64,000 nucleotides of DNA from CALNXN01 sp942490645 (GTDB lineage Bacteria > Pseudomonadota > Alphaproteobacteria > Rhodobacterales > Rhodobacteraceae). Both the position numbers and the translations under genes were made by a program. Below, one piece after another: positions 17,093 to 26,314 of the stretch. The number at the start of each line of letters is the position of its first letter. Position 1 is the stretch's first letter. Location of the stretch: contig CALNXN010000010.1 of assembly GCA_942490645.1 (NCBI GenBank), forward strand, positions 186,001-250,000, in the 5' to 3' direction. The notes under the pieces were generated by a model, which was not told the origin of the DNA, searched no databases, and was given only the letters and a program-made list of their open reading frames with translations.

Positions 17093-18271
17093 ATGTCAGC
17101 TTCAGATGAACCGACGCTGGCGCTCGACCACGAGCAATTGACCGAAGTCAATGTGCAACGCCTATTTGTAAGTAGCAAAGACCACAGCTTTCTGCGTCCT
17201 CAAACCTTGACGGTTTCCGGGATGAGGATTTTGAACCTGAAACTGGTGGATCTGGCTATGGATCGATATACGCAATCAGCGAATGCAGTGCGGGAAGACT
17301 TGCCAAATGAACCTGGCCCGCGTGACTTTGTTAGGTTTGCAACACTCGCTGCGAACTCTCACAACACACAGCCGTGGAAATTCCGCATTGCTGAACGCAC
17401 CGTCGACATCTTACCGGATTTCACCAGACGGACCCCTGTGGTCGATCCGGACGACCATCACCTTTATGTAACGCTTGGGTGTGCTGCTGAGAATTTCGTG
17501 ATCGCGGCAAATGCAAGCGGGCAAGCCGCGAAAGCCACGATGATAAGGGATGACGCTGGCGAACCTTTCGTGAGGATTAGTCTTGGAAACGGTGAAAGGA
17601 CTGACCGCGCGTTGTGTGAGGCAATTCCAAAGCGGCAGTCGACAAAGTCAGAGTACAATGGGACGGCAGTGTCCCACGCCGAACTGCGCCAACTTGAGGA
17701 CGCCGCAGCCCGGCCGGGCGTCGATGTAATCTTCTTTACTGATCGGGAAAAGCTGGACGAGGCAGTGAAATTCATTCAGGCGGGCAATTCTGCGCAGATG
17801 GATGACCTGGATTTTGTGAACGAGCTAAAGAGTTGGATACGATTCAGTTCCAACACATCAATCAAGAAGGCCGATGGCCTTTCTGGTCCGAGCGCCGGCA
17901 ACCCGAGTTCGCCTGACTGGCTTGGTCCAATCCTGTTCAAACTCATGTTCAGGAAGAAGAGTGAAAATCTGAAGCTTGCCCGGCAGCTGGCGTCTTCCGC
18001 TGGCGTGGCAGTCTTCATCGCTGAAGAGGAAACTCCAGAAGGCTGGATCAGTGTCGGGCGCAGTTTTGAAAGATTTGCCCTGATGGCAACGGCGTTGGGT
18101 CTCCGCCACGCGCATGTGAATATGCCAGTTGAAGTGCCGACGGTGCGTCTTGAATTTGCCAAATGGCTGAACATGCCTGAGCGCCGGCCCGACCTCGTCA
18201 TACGTTTTGGACGTGCCAAGCCAATGCCAATGTCGCTGCGCCGCTTGGTCGATGATGTGGTCATCGCTTGA
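17093..18271 (+). CDS. Acg-family nitroreductase-fold FMN oxidoreductase
   Basis: A 392-residue protein of the Acg/nitroreductase fold. Key segments are 'FATLAANSHNTQPWKFRI' (FMN contact region of the Acg group), 'PDFTRRTPVVDPDDHHLYVTLGCAAENFVIAANASG', and a late 'SVGRSFERFALMATALGLRHAHVNMPVEV'. Acg homologues usually carry a Tat-like leader, which is not visible here. The first 50 residues look poorly conserved, so translation may begin internally at 17222 or at the Met at about 17261. The neighbouring molybdoenzyme is transcribed away from it. Function in the family is not well established. Confidence 0.7.
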   Translation: MSASDEPTLALDHEQLTEVNVQRLFVSSKDHSFLRPQTLTVSGMRILNLKLVDLAMDRYTQSANAVREDLPNEPGPRDFVRFATLAANSHNTQPWKFRIAERTVDILPDFTRRTPVVDPDDHHLYVTLGCAAENFVIAANASGQAAKATMIRDDAGEPFVRISLGNGERTDRALCEAIPKRQSTKSEYNGTAVSHAELRQLEDAAARPGVDVIFFTDREKLDEAVKFIQAGNSAQMDDLDFVNELKSWIRFSSNTSIKKADGLSGPSAGNPSSPDWLGPILFKLMFRKKSENLKLARQLASSAGVAVFIAEEETPEGWISVGRSFERFALMATALGLRHAHVNMPVEVPTVRLEFAKWLNMPERRPDLVIRFGRAKPMPMSLRRLVDDVVIA

Positions 18272-18459
18272 CCATCAGGTGGAGTGGCAATTGATCAGAC
18301 GGACGAAATTCGAAACGTGATGTTTTCCAACTTGCGTGGGCTCATAGCCTGTCGCTGGTCTGTCCGAAGCCAAAGGTTCGCCAGATCAAATTCAGGGCCT
18401 GTTTTGCGCGCCAGGCTGAATTTTTGCACCAATGCGGAGGCAAAACAGACTGTGCCGTC

Positions 18460-18488
18460 CAGGGCGCGCCCAGAGTAAGCGCGCCCTG
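18460..18488. terminator. Stable stem-loop between convergent genes
   Basis: Perfect 10-base stem (CAGGGCGCGC with GCGCGCCCTG) and a short loop, located between the nitroreductase and DAHP synthase stop codons. No T run follows on either strand, so it is a 3' end stabiliser or a weak terminator of the DAHP synthase message. Confidence 0.5.
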
Positions 18489-18500
18489 TGGATGTCTAAA

Positions 18501-19871
18501 TCAACCAGCGGCCTTTTCCGCGCGCTTGGCACGCAGGGCGGTCAGTTCTTCGGCGACAAGGAAGGCCAGTTCCAGTGATTGGCTGGCGTTCAGGCGCGGG
18601 TCGCAAGCGGTGTGGTAGCGATCTGACAGGTCTTCGTCGCTGACGGCGCGGACACCCCCGGTGCACTCGGTCACGTCTTGCCCGGTCATCTCGAAATGCA
18701 CGCCTCCCGGCACGGTGCCTTCGGCGGCATGTATGGCGAAAAACTCGCGCACTTCGCGCAGCACGGAATCAAAGGGCCGTGTCTTGTAACCGGTCGAGGA
18801 TTTGATGGTGTTGCCGTGCATCGGATCACAGGTCCACAGCACGTTCGCCCCCTCCTCGCGCACCGCCTTGATCAGACGCGGCAAATGTTCGCCCACGTTG
18901 CCCGCCCCAAAGCGCGCGATCAGCGTCAGACGGCCCGCTTCGTTCTCGGGGTTCAGCTTGGCCATCAGCACCTTGAGGTCTTCTGCAGTGGTCGTAGGCC
19001 CGCATTTCAAACCGATTGGGTTGATCACGCCGCGGGCAAATTCCACGTGCGCGCCATCGGGTTGCCGCGTGCGGTCCCCGATCCAGATCATATGGCCAGA
19101 GCCTGCAAGCCATTTGCCCGAGGTGCTGTCGACGCGGGTCAGCGCCTCTTCGTATTCCAGCAGCAGCGATTCGTGGCTGGTATAATATTCCACCGTTTTG
19201 AGCGTATGAGCGGTATCCCCCGTAACACCGGCGGCGGCCATGAAATCCAACGTGTCGGAAATGCGGTTGGCCACTTCACGGTAGCGGTCAACTTTTTCGG
19301 CTTCGGTAAAGCCCAGCGTCCACGAATGGACCTGATTGACGTCGGCGTAACCGCCGGTCGAAAACGCACGGATCAGGTTGAGCGTGGCGGCGGCCTGCGT
19401 GTAGGCGCGCAGCATTTTTTCGGGGTTGGGAATGCGGGCTTCGGGCGTGAAGTCCAATTCATTTATGATATCGCCGCGGTAGCTGGGCAGTTCCACACCA
19501 TCGACAACCTCTGTCGGGGCTGAACGCGGCTTGGCGAATTGCCCGGCCATGCGACCTACCTTTATCACGGGAACCTTGGCGCCGTGCGTCAACACGATCG
19601 CCATCTGCATCATGATCTTGAAGGTGTCGCGGATCATGTCGGAGGAAAACTGATCAAAGCTTTCGGCGCAATCGCCGCCCTGAAGCAGGAATGCCTCGCC
19701 GCGGCTGGCCGCAGCCAGATGCGATTTGAGACGCCGTGCCTCGCCTGCAAAGACCAAAAGCGGGAAGCGGGAAAGCTGCGCTTCGACCGCCTTCAAGGCG
19801 TCTTGATCGGGGTAGTCGGGCATCTGGATGCGCGGTTTGGCGCGCCAGCTTGATTTTGTCCATTCGCTCAT
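18501..19871 (-). CDS. Class II 3-deoxy-7-phosphoheptulonate (DAHP) synthase
   Basis: A 456-residue class II DAHP synthase, the first enzyme of the shikimate pathway, condensing phosphoenolpyruvate with erythrose 4-phosphate. Hallmarks are 'LLQGGDCAESF', 'VIKVGRMAGQFAKPRS', 'SHESLLLEYEEALTR', 'HMIWIGDRTRQPDGAHVEF', 'GLKCGPTTT', 'LWTCDPMHGNTI' and 'HFEMTGQDVTECTGG'. These supply the metal ligands and phosphate-binding residues. The open frame extends far upstream, but the true start is the ATG at 19871, where 'MSEWTKSSWRAKPR' matches family N-termini and GGGAG lies upstream. It is divergent from the GlxA-type regulator. Confidence 0.93.
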   Translation of the reverse strand: MSEWTKSSWRAKPRIQMPDYPDQDALKAVEAQLSRFPLLVFAGEARRLKSHLAAASRGEAFLLQGGDCAESFDQFSSDMIRDTFKIMMQMAIVLTHGAKVPVIKVGRMAGQFAKPRSAPTEVVDGVELPSYRGDIINELDFTPEARIPNPEKMLRAYTQAAATLNLIRAFSTGGYADVNQVHSWTLGFTEAEKVDRYREVANRISDTLDFMAAAGVTGDTAHTLKTVEYYTSHESLLLEYEEALTRVDSTSGKWLAGSGHMIWIGDRTRQPDGAHVEFARGVINPIGLKCGPTTTAEDLKVLMAKLNPENEAGRLTLIARFGAGNVGEHLPRLIKAVREEGANVLWTCDPMHGNTIKSSTGYKTRPFDSVLREVREFFAIHAAEGTVPGGVHFEMTGQDVTECTGGVRAVSDEDLSDRYHTACDPRLNASQSLELAFLVAEELTALRAKRAEKAAG

Positions 19872-20057
19872 CTTGCGCACTCCCATGGGTCGGGTTTGTA
19901 AATGCAGCATGCGACTGCAGCCCCGTCTATACAAAAGGCAGGGCCGAGTGACCATATCACAATTTCGACCCCTTGACGTCGTGAACAGACGATCCATAAG
20001 GTCTTTGTCAGTCACGCCGGACCTTCCCTGCGCGGCGCATATCAACAAGAGGCCGCA

Positions 20058-21062
20058 ATGATTGAAGCGCGCTCCGCCACCCGTTCCACCGACCAAACTC
20101 CGAAACTGCGGCGCTTTGTGTTTGTTCTCATGGAAGATTTCACGCTTCTGTCGTTCGCCTCCGCGATCGAAAGCCTGCGGATTGCCAACCGGATGGCAGA
20201 TGCGCCTCTCTATGAATGGCGCATTGTGGGTGAAGGTGGAGATACCGTGCGCTGTTCGGCGGGCACGGCTTTTCAACTGGATGGCGATCTTGAGGAGCTG
20301 ACACGGGACGATACTCTGATCCTGTGCGGAGGCATGGACGTTCAGGCGGCGACCACCAAAAAGCTGCTCAACTGGCTGCGTCGCGAGGCGCGCAAGGGGC
20401 TGACCATCGGAGGGCTGTGTACGGCTGCGTTTTCGCTGGCCAAAGCCGGATTGCTGGATGGCAAACGCGCGACGATCCACTGGGAAAACCAGGACAGTTT
20501 CATGGAAGAGTTCCCCGATGTGAACCTTACAAAATCCGTGTTTGTGGTGGATGGCACGCGGCTGACCACGGCCGGCGGCACGTCTTCGATTGATTTGATG
20601 CTGAAGCTGATTGCGGATGACACGGATGAGGAAGTGGCCAATGCGGTTGCCGATCAGTTGATTTATTCCTCGATCCGCACCGATCAGGACACCCAGCGTC
20701 TGAGTGTTCCGACGCGCATCGGTGTGCGCCACCCCAAGCTGAGCCAAGTCATTCAGATGATGGAGGCCAACATCGAGGAGCCGATCAGCCCGTCGATCTT
20801 GGCCAAGAACGTGGGTATGTCCACGCGCCAGCTCGAACGTTTGTTCAGACGCTATTTGAACCGATCTCCCAAGCGCTATTACATGGAACTGCGGCTGCAA
20901 AAGGCGCGCAATTTGTTGATGCAGACGGATATGAGCGTGATCAACGTTGCATTGGCCTGCGGGTTTGCTTCGCCCTCGCATTTTTCCAAGTGCTACCGTG
21001 CGCATTATGACACCACGCCCTACCGCGAGCGCGGCAGCCACGCGGCGCGTTTGTCGATTTAG
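20058..21062 (+). CDS. GlxA-family (DJ-1/PfpI-AraC) transcriptional regulator
   Basis: A 334-residue regulator. Residues about 18-185 form a DJ-1/PfpI glutamine-amidotransferase-like sensor ('FVFVLMEDFTLLSFASAIESLRIANR', 'LILCGGMDV', 'TIGGLCTAAFSLAKAGLLDGKRATIHWE'). Residues about 225-325 form an AraC helix-turn-helix ('SPSILAKNVGMSTRQLERLFRRYLNRSPKRYYMELRLQKARNLLMQT', 'ALACGFASPSHFSKCYRAHYDTTPYRER'). Relatives such as ArgR/GbdR control arginine, betaine or carnitine catabolism, but no such genes adjoin it, so its target is open. Confidence 0.87.
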   Translation: MIEARSATRSTDQTPKLRRFVFVLMEDFTLLSFASAIESLRIANRMADAPLYEWRIVGEGGDTVRCSAGTAFQLDGDLEELTRDDTLILCGGMDVQAATTKKLLNWLRREARKGLTIGGLCTAAFSLAKAGLLDGKRATIHWENQDSFMEEFPDVNLTKSVFVVDGTRLTTAGGTSSIDLMLKLIADDTDEEVANAVADQLIYSSIRTDQDTQRLSVPTRIGVRHPKLSQVIQMMEANIEEPISPSILAKNVGMSTRQLERLFRRYLNRSPKRYYMELRLQKARNLLMQTDMSVINVALACGFASPSHFSKCYRAHYDTTPYRERGSHAARLSI

Positions 21063-21110
21063 GCGACGGACCAGGTCTTTATTGCGCTGCACTGCGTTCA
21101 GCGCGGTGCG

Positions 21111-21130
21111 CTCCGCGCGGAGGTATTTTA
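21111..21130 (+). terminator. Palindromic terminator-like element
   Basis: The 12-base palindrome CTCCGCGCGGAG is followed by GTATTTT. Elements of this shape are common at gene ends in Rhodobacteraceae. It sits between the convergent GlxA-type gene and the small secreted-protein gene. Confidence 0.5.
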
Positions 21131-21163
21131 AGCGAAAGGAAGAAGAGCGGTTTGCCCAGTTGT

Positions 21164-21583
21164 TCAGAACAGCGCGTTCAGGGCATCAAAATCGGAGTTG
21201 AACCGGGTGGCCACCGCCGCGACGACATCGCCACGAACATGCAGGAGCACATAGACGTAGATGTATTCCGCGTTGGTCCAATAGGCGATCAATTCCTGCG
21301 ACCACCCGTTTTCCAATTCTGCGCGGCGTACGACGGCCACGTTTTCAAAATCCGATGTGTAGATCGTGCGAACCTGTGACTCCAGTTGATTGAGCTGCGC
21401 CACGGTCATTTCATCGGCGCCCCCGAAATCGATCAACAAATCTTTGAAATTGCGTGACTTTGCGTTTTCATCGAGGGTTCCGCGCATTTCCTCATAGGAG
21501 TTGAAATAGCCGTCTGCTCTGTCCTGGGCCGACAAAGCGACCGGAGATATCATCAAGATGAGTGCGAAAAGCGTGCGCAACAT
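21164..21583 (-). CDS. Small secreted protein of unknown function
   Basis: A 139-residue protein with a Sec signal peptide (residues 1-19, 'MLRTLFALILMISPVALSA', cleavage before 'QDRADG'). The mature part is acidic and predicted helical ('YFNSYEEMRGTLDENAKSRNFKDLLIDFGGADEMTVAQLNQLE'), with a C-terminal 'EYIYVYVLLHVRGDVVAAVATRF'. The start at 21583 is chosen because the signal peptide begins there; upstream in-frame residues are the end of the intergenic region. It follows the sugar dehydrogenase on the same strand with about 75 bases between, so cotranscription is possible. I do not recognise a family. Confidence 0.7.
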   Translation of the reverse strand: MLRTLFALILMISPVALSAQDRADGYFNSYEEMRGTLDENAKSRNFKDLLIDFGGADEMTVAQLNQLESQVRTIYTSDFENVAVVRRAELENGWSQELIAYWTNAEYIYVYVLLHVRGDVVAAVATRFNSDFDALNALF

Positions 21584-21657
21584 GGCAGTGTCCCTTGTTT
21601 GTTTGTGAGCACGTCGTGCCAAAGGATTGTGCGCTGAATAAGGCATGATGGTGAGGA

Positions 21658-22766
21658 TCAGTTGGCGCTGATCCTGTAGAGCGCACCATTTCCAACTGAC
21701 AAGAACCAAATGCTGCCATCAGGGGCCTGAAGGATGTCGCGGACACGTTCTGTTTCAGGGGATTTTATCTGTCCGATTTCGCGCGCGGTTTCCCCGGTGA
21801 TGTCGAGGCGGGAAATATAGTCGAATTTGAGCGACCCCACGAACATATCGCCCTTCCAGTCGGCAAACATGTCACCGGTATAGACCAGCAGACCAGACGG
21901 CGCGATCGAAGGATCCCAATAGTGGGCAGGTTGTTCCATACCGGTTTGGGATGTGCCGGTACCAATCTTGCCGCCCGAGTAATGCCGGCCATAGGAGATC
22001 ACGGGCCATCCGTAATTGGCGCCTTTCCGGATCAGGTTGACTTCGTCGCCGCCGCGCGCGCCGTGTTCCGCCGTCCACAGCGTGCCTGCCGCATCGAGGC
22101 CAGCGCCTTGCGGGTTACGGTGGCCATAGCTCCAGATTTCGGGGCGAATGCCGGATTGTCCGACAAAGGGGTTATCAGCGGGCACGGAGCCGTCGCGGGC
22201 CACGCGAATAATCGTCCCGACATGATTGGCGCGGTCTTGTGCTGCGGGGCGGTCGCCACGGTCACCGATGGTCAGAAAGAGGGTGCCGTCGCTCGCCTCG
22301 ACAATACGAGAGCCGAAGTGCCGCCCGCCCGAAGACCCCGGTGCCATGACGAACAGATCCCGGACATTTTGCAATGCGCGGTGCCGTCGGCGCTCAGTGT
22401 GCCGCTTGCCAAAGCCGTGCCGCTGCCGCCGCTTTGCGGTTTGGAATAGCTGAGCCAGACTTCACGCGTGGTGGCAAAATCACGCGGCAGTGTAACATCG
22501 AGAAGCCCGCCCTGCCCGTTGTCTGAAACCGTTGGTACACCTGATACGCTGCGCACCTGACCGGAGGCGGTGATGAAGAGCAGTCTTCCGTCTTTCTCAG
22601 TGATCAAAATGGCGCCACCTGGAAGCGCTTCGACGGCCCAAGGTTCATCAAGCCCGGTGACGAGTGGGGAAATTTTCAACTCAGGCGTGTTTTGGGCCAG
22701 GGCAGGCAATGCTCCCACCGCGCTCAGAGCAATCAGGACAAAGGACAAGAACCGGGCAATATGCAT
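21658..22766 (-). pseudogene. PQQ-dependent aldose sugar dehydrogenase (YliI-like), one frameshift
   Basis: A secreted soluble glucose/sorbosone-dehydrogenase-type beta-propeller. The signal peptide ends 'LPALAQ'. It continues 'VTGLDEPWAVEALPGGAILITEKDGRLLFI' and 'NGQGGLLDVTLPRDFATTREVWLSYS', then loses the frame at about 22370. The other frame carries on with 'LQNVRDLFVMAPGSSGGRHFGSRIV', 'FLTIGDRGDRPAAQDRANHVGTIIRV', 'YGHRNPQGAGLD', 'WTAEHGARGGDEVN' and 'LQAPDGSIWFLSVGNGALYRI'. The interval is 3n+2 bases, consistent with one missing base. AGGAG ahead of 22766 fixes the start. The restored length of about 370 residues is normal. Such enzymes oxidise aldoses in the periplasm with PQQ. The break may be a sequencing error. 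Confidence 0.8.
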
Positions 22767-22948
22767 GTGTTTTCTCCTGATTAGGTGGGCCTTTGCAGGA
22801 GATATAGGCAAATCAACTGATTTGACCAGCGATGGACAAGGGATTGCGCAGGGGAAGGCCAGATGATGCCGTCAAAACTGCTTTTCTTTTGTGCATCTGC
22901 CGCCTAATCTCGGTTCCGAACGTCAAGTTCCAATATGGGAGATATCAA

Positions 22949-24142
22949 ATGAAAAAACTGCTTTTGGCCTCAACGGCTGCGGCACTTGTGGCGACATCTG
23001 CATTGGCAGGCGGCCACGCAAAGGAAGTCAAACTCGGCATTCTGATCGGCTTTACCGGCCCGATTGAATCGCTGACCGGCCCGATGGCGGCTGGCGCTGA
23101 ACTGGCGATGCAGGAAGTCACAGACAGCGGCATGCTGCTGGACGCGGCCAAGGTCACGCCAATGCGCGCCGACACCGGTTGCATCGACAATGGCCTGTCC
23201 ACATCCAACGCTGAGCGTCTGATTGCCGATGGCATCAACGGCTTGATCGGTGGCGACTGTTCCGGCGTCACAGGTGCGATCCTTCAAAACGTCGCGATCC
23301 CGAACGGCATGGTGATGATTTCGCCCTCCGCCACCTCGCCCGGTCTGTCCACGGTTGAAGACAATGACCTGTTTTTCCGCACAGCCCCTTCGGATGCGCG
23401 CGAAGGTCAGGTGATGGCTGAGGTTCTGATGGAGCGTGGCGTAAAGTCCATCGCGCTGACCTACACCAACAACGACTATGGCAAGGGTCTGGCCGATGCG
23501 ATCGAGAGCAACTTCAAAGCCCATGCCGGCGGCACGGTGACGATTTCCGCCGCGCACGAGGACGGCAAGGCCGACTATTCCGCCGAGATGGGCGCGCTGG
23601 CCTCTGCCGGTGGCGATATCCTCGTTGTTGCGGGCTATCTCGACCAAGGTGGTCTGGGCATCATCAACGCAGCGCTCGACACTGGCGCATGGGACACCTT
23701 CGGCCTGCCCGGCGGCATGATCGGCGACAGCCTGCCCCAAAACGTGGGTTCCGCGCTGAACGGCTCATACGGTCAGATCGCGGGTTCGGGCGGTGAAGGC
23801 ATCGAAAAGCTGAAGGCGATGGCGGGCGACGCGTTTGACGCGACCTCGCCCTACACGCCCGAAAGCTATGATGCGGCCGCGCTCTTCATGCTGGCGATGC
23901 AGGCGGCCAATTCCACAGATCCTGCGGAATACGGCAAGCATATTCTCGACGTGGCCAACGCGCCGGGCGAGAAGATCTATCCCGGTGAACTGGCCAAGGC
24001 GCTGGAAATCATCAAGGGCGGCGGCGATGTCGACTATGTGGGTGCATCGGCGGTTGAGTTGATCGGCCCCGGCGAATCCGCAGGGACATATCGCCTGATC
24101 GAAGTCAAAGACGGCAAGAACGAGACCATCGGTTTCAAGTGA
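22949..24142 (+). CDS. livJ: Branched-chain amino-acid-type ABC solute-binding protein
   Basis: A 397-residue type I periplasmic binding protein with a signal peptide (1-20) and the family opening 'EVKLGILIGFTGPIESLTGPMAAGAELAMQEV'. Further landmarks are 'DTGCIDNGLSTSNAERLIADGINGLIGGDCSGVT', 'MISPSATSPGLSTVEDNDLFFRTAPSDAREGQ' and 'YTNNDYGKGLADAIESNF'. GGGAG seven to ten bases ahead of the ATG supports the start over upstream codons. A strong terminator follows, separating it from the ATPase genes, which suggests the binding protein is expressed separately and more highly. Confidence 0.88.
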   Translation: MKKLLLASTAAALVATSALAGGHAKEVKLGILIGFTGPIESLTGPMAAGAELAMQEVTDSGMLLDAAKVTPMRADTGCIDNGLSTSNAERLIADGINGLIGGDCSGVTGAILQNVAIPNGMVMISPSATSPGLSTVEDNDLFFRTAPSDAREGQVMAEVLMERGVKSIALTYTNNDYGKGLADAIESNFKAHAGGTVTISAAHEDGKADYSAEMGALASAGGDILVVAGYLDQGGLGIINAALDTGAWDTFGLPGGMIGDSLPQNVGSALNGSYGQIAGSGGEGIEKLKAMAGDAFDATSPYTPESYDAAALFMLAMQAANSTDPAEYGKHILDVANAPGEKIYPGELAKALEIIKGGGDVDYVGASAVELIGPGESAGTYRLIEVKDGKNETIGFK

Positions 24143-24160
24143 TCTTGCACCTATGACATC

Positions 24161-24195
24161 AAACAGCCCGGGGCCCGCGTCCCGGGCTGTTTTTG
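24161..24195 (+). terminator. Strong Rho-independent terminator after the binding protein gene
   Basis: A 12-base perfect stem (AAACAGCCCGGG with CCCGGGCTGTTT), 8-base loop and a trailing T run, located 18 bases after the binding protein stop. Confidence 0.92.
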
Positions 24196-24249
24196 ATACC
24201 AATGACTTAACTATACATGCGGCAAACGCATGAATTCGGGGAACGTCAG

Positions 24250-25032
24250 ATGATCGTCGTTGACGACATTCACAAACATTTCGGTGGGTTTCACGCGGTC
24301 GATGGGGCTTCGCTTGAGATTGCCAAAGGGTCCATCACCGGGTTGATCGGGCCGAACGGTGCGGGAAAAACCACTCTTTTCAATGTGATCGCAGGCGTTC
24401 TTGAACCAACATCCGGCAAGGTCTTCATGGGCGGCGAGGACATCACCGGCCTGCCGCCGCATGAGCTGTTTCACAAGGGCCTGCTGCGCACCTTCCAGAT
24501 TGCGCATGAGTTCAGCTCCATGACCTGCCGCGAGAACCTGATGATGGTGCCCGGCGGCCAGTCGGGCGAGACGCTGTGGAACACCTGGTTCGGCCGCAAG
24601 CGCATCGCCGAGGAGGAACGCGCGCTGCGGGCCAAGGCCGACGAGGTGCTGGAATTCCTGACCATCGACCATCTGGCCGATCACAAGGCGGGCCAGATCT
24701 CGGGCGGGCAGAAAAAGCTGCTGGAACTGGGCCGCACCATGATGGTGGACGCCAAGATCGTGTTTCTCGACGAGGTCGGTGCCGGGGTGAACCGGACGCT
24801 CCTGAACACCATCGGCGACGCGATCATCCGGCTCAACCAGGAGCGCGGCTATACTTTCGTCGTGATCGAGCATGACATGGATTTCATCGGGCGGCTTTGC
24901 GATCCGGTGATCTGCATGGCCGAAGGCAAGGTTCTGGCCGAAGGCACACTGGACGAGATCAAGGCCAACGAGCAGGTGATCGAGGCCTATCTGGGCACCG
25001 GCCTCAAGAACAAGGACAAGGTGGGCGCATGA
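24250..25032 (+). CDS. livG: Branched-chain amino-acid ABC transporter ATPase, LivG-type
   Basis: A 260-residue ATPase starting 'MIVVDDIHKHFGGFHAVDGASLEI'. It has Walker A 'GPNGAGKT', the LivG-typical 'LLRTFQIAHEFSSMTCRENLM', signature 'ISGGQKKLLELGRTMM', Walker B 'IVFLDEVGAGVNRTLLNTI' (Val-Gly replaces the usual Pro after DE) and switch 'FVVIEHDMDFI'. The ATG at 24250 is preferred over 24217 because GGGGAA precedes it. It ends in an ATGA overlap with livF. It is the last intact gene before the indel-rich segment. Confidence 0.85.
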   Translation: MIVVDDIHKHFGGFHAVDGASLEIAKGSITGLIGPNGAGKTTLFNVIAGVLEPTSGKVFMGGEDITGLPPHELFHKGLLRTFQIAHEFSSMTCRENLMMVPGGQSGETLWNTWFGRKRIAEEERALRAKADEVLEFLTIDHLADHKAGQISGGQKKLLELGRTMMVDAKIVFLDEVGAGVNRTLLNTIGDAIIRLNQERGYTFVVIEHDMDFIGRLCDPVICMAEGKVLAEGTLDEIKANEQVIEAYLGTGLKNKDKVGA

Positions 25033-25859
25033 GCAAGGGCGACCCATACGACGACCGCGGCAACAAGGATCTTTCGCTGGGCAATGCTGCTGGCATGGGC
25101 ACCACGCAACCAGTGAAGCCGGGCGGCAAGTCATATGCAGCGAAGGGTGGACCCTTCCTGATCGGTGAGAGCATGACCGGCGGCTACGGGCAAGGCCCCG
25201 ACATTCTGCACGACTGCACCATCGCCGTGGACCGGGGTGAGATCGCCGTGATCGTCGGGCCCAATGGCGCGGGCAAGTCCACCGGCATGAAGGCGGTCTT
25301 CGGCATGCTGAACCTGCGCAGCAGGCGCATGTGCGGCTGGATGGCGAGGATATCACCCACGCTGTCGCCGCAGGACCGGGTGGTCAAGGGTATGGGATTC
25401 GTGCCGCAGACCTCCAATATCTTCACCTCGATGACGGTGGAGGAGAACCTCGAAATGGGGGCTTTCATCCGCACCGATGATATCCGCCCGACGATGGAGC
25501 AGATCTACGATCTCTTCCCAATCCTGCGCGACAAGCGACACCAGCCGGCGGGCGAACTCTCGGGTGGGCAGCGCCAGCAGGTGGCCGTGGGACGTGCGCT
25601 GATGACCAAGCCCAAGGTGCTGATGCTGGACGAGCCCACGGCGGGGGTGAGCCCGATCGTGATGGACGAGCTGTTCGACCGGATCATCGAGGTGGCGCGC
25701 ACCGGCATTCCGATCCTGATGGTGGAGCAGAACGCGCGGCAGGCGCTGGAGATCGCCGACAAGGGGTATGTTCTGGTGCAGGGGCGCAATGCGTATCACC
25801 GGGACCGGCAAGGAACTGCTGGCCGATCCCGAAGTGCGCAAATCGTTTCTGGGGGGTGA
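25029..25859 (+). pseudogene. livF: Branched-chain amino-acid ABC transporter ATPase, LivF-type, frame-disrupted
   Basis: A LivF-like ATPase with Walker A 'GPNGAGKS', 'GMGFVPQTSNIFTSMTVEENLEMGAF', signature 'LSGGQRQQVAVGRALM', Walker B 'VLMLDEPTAGVSP' and switch 'ILMVEQNARQAL'. Compensating breaks occur at about 25325 and 25367, where the other frame reads 'AHVRLDGEDITHA'. Another occurs at about 25793, after which 'ITGTGKELLADPEVRKSFLGG' is in a second frame. A six-G run before the stop appears to lack one G. The residue-level conservation in the alternate frames points to sequence errors. The 40-residue N-terminal extension before the ABC domain is unusual but begins with a good ATGA-coupled start. 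Confidence 0.8.
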
Positions 25860-26314
25860 GGATGCGCGATTTGCGCCAGCATTGTCAGTTGATGGCTTGT
25901 CATCGGCTTTTGCTGCGTGACGCTGACATGCATGCAGAAGCGTTTTCCAATTCCCCGCATTTGCCATTCGATGTCAATCGACGCGTTGATTTGCGCTGTG
26001 ATAAAACCAATTTCGAAGGTCGAGATCGAGGATGGACGCCGACAGGCTGTCGAACTCTTGCGATTCCGCATGAATATGGGCTGCGCGATCGCCATGTAAG
26101 GTTCAGAAGCGGTGGTCACGGCGTGCGACGGTTTCGCGTTGTTGCGCGACTTGATTTCATCAGTGCGAGGCTGGCGAAACGTCGAGCGGCGCGAGCTGGC
26201 ATTTCGGCAATGACGTTTGCCACACCGCCTGTATATTCAACGGCTTCGCAAATGGCAGCCTTTGCAAGCTATGACGGATACTGCTTGCGCGGGCTACATG
26301 GAAGGTTCGATCTA
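25860..26314 (+). other. Gene-free 455-base spacer inside the liv operon
   Basis: No recognisable gene on either strand. Open frames crossing it read as low-complexity, Arg/Cys-rich shadow sequence. The base composition is visibly more AT-rich than livG/livF before it and livH after it. GGAAGG about nine bases before 26315 is the ribosome site for livH. The spacer is unexpected because livF and livH are normally close together. It may hold a promoter or a decayed small gene; I see no repeat or hairpin of note. Confidence 0.5.

Noticed and set aside
19872..21092. Long upstream extension of the DAHP synthase frame to 863 residues.
   Set aside because: It runs antisense through the well-supported GlxA-type regulator; the family N-terminus begins at 19871.
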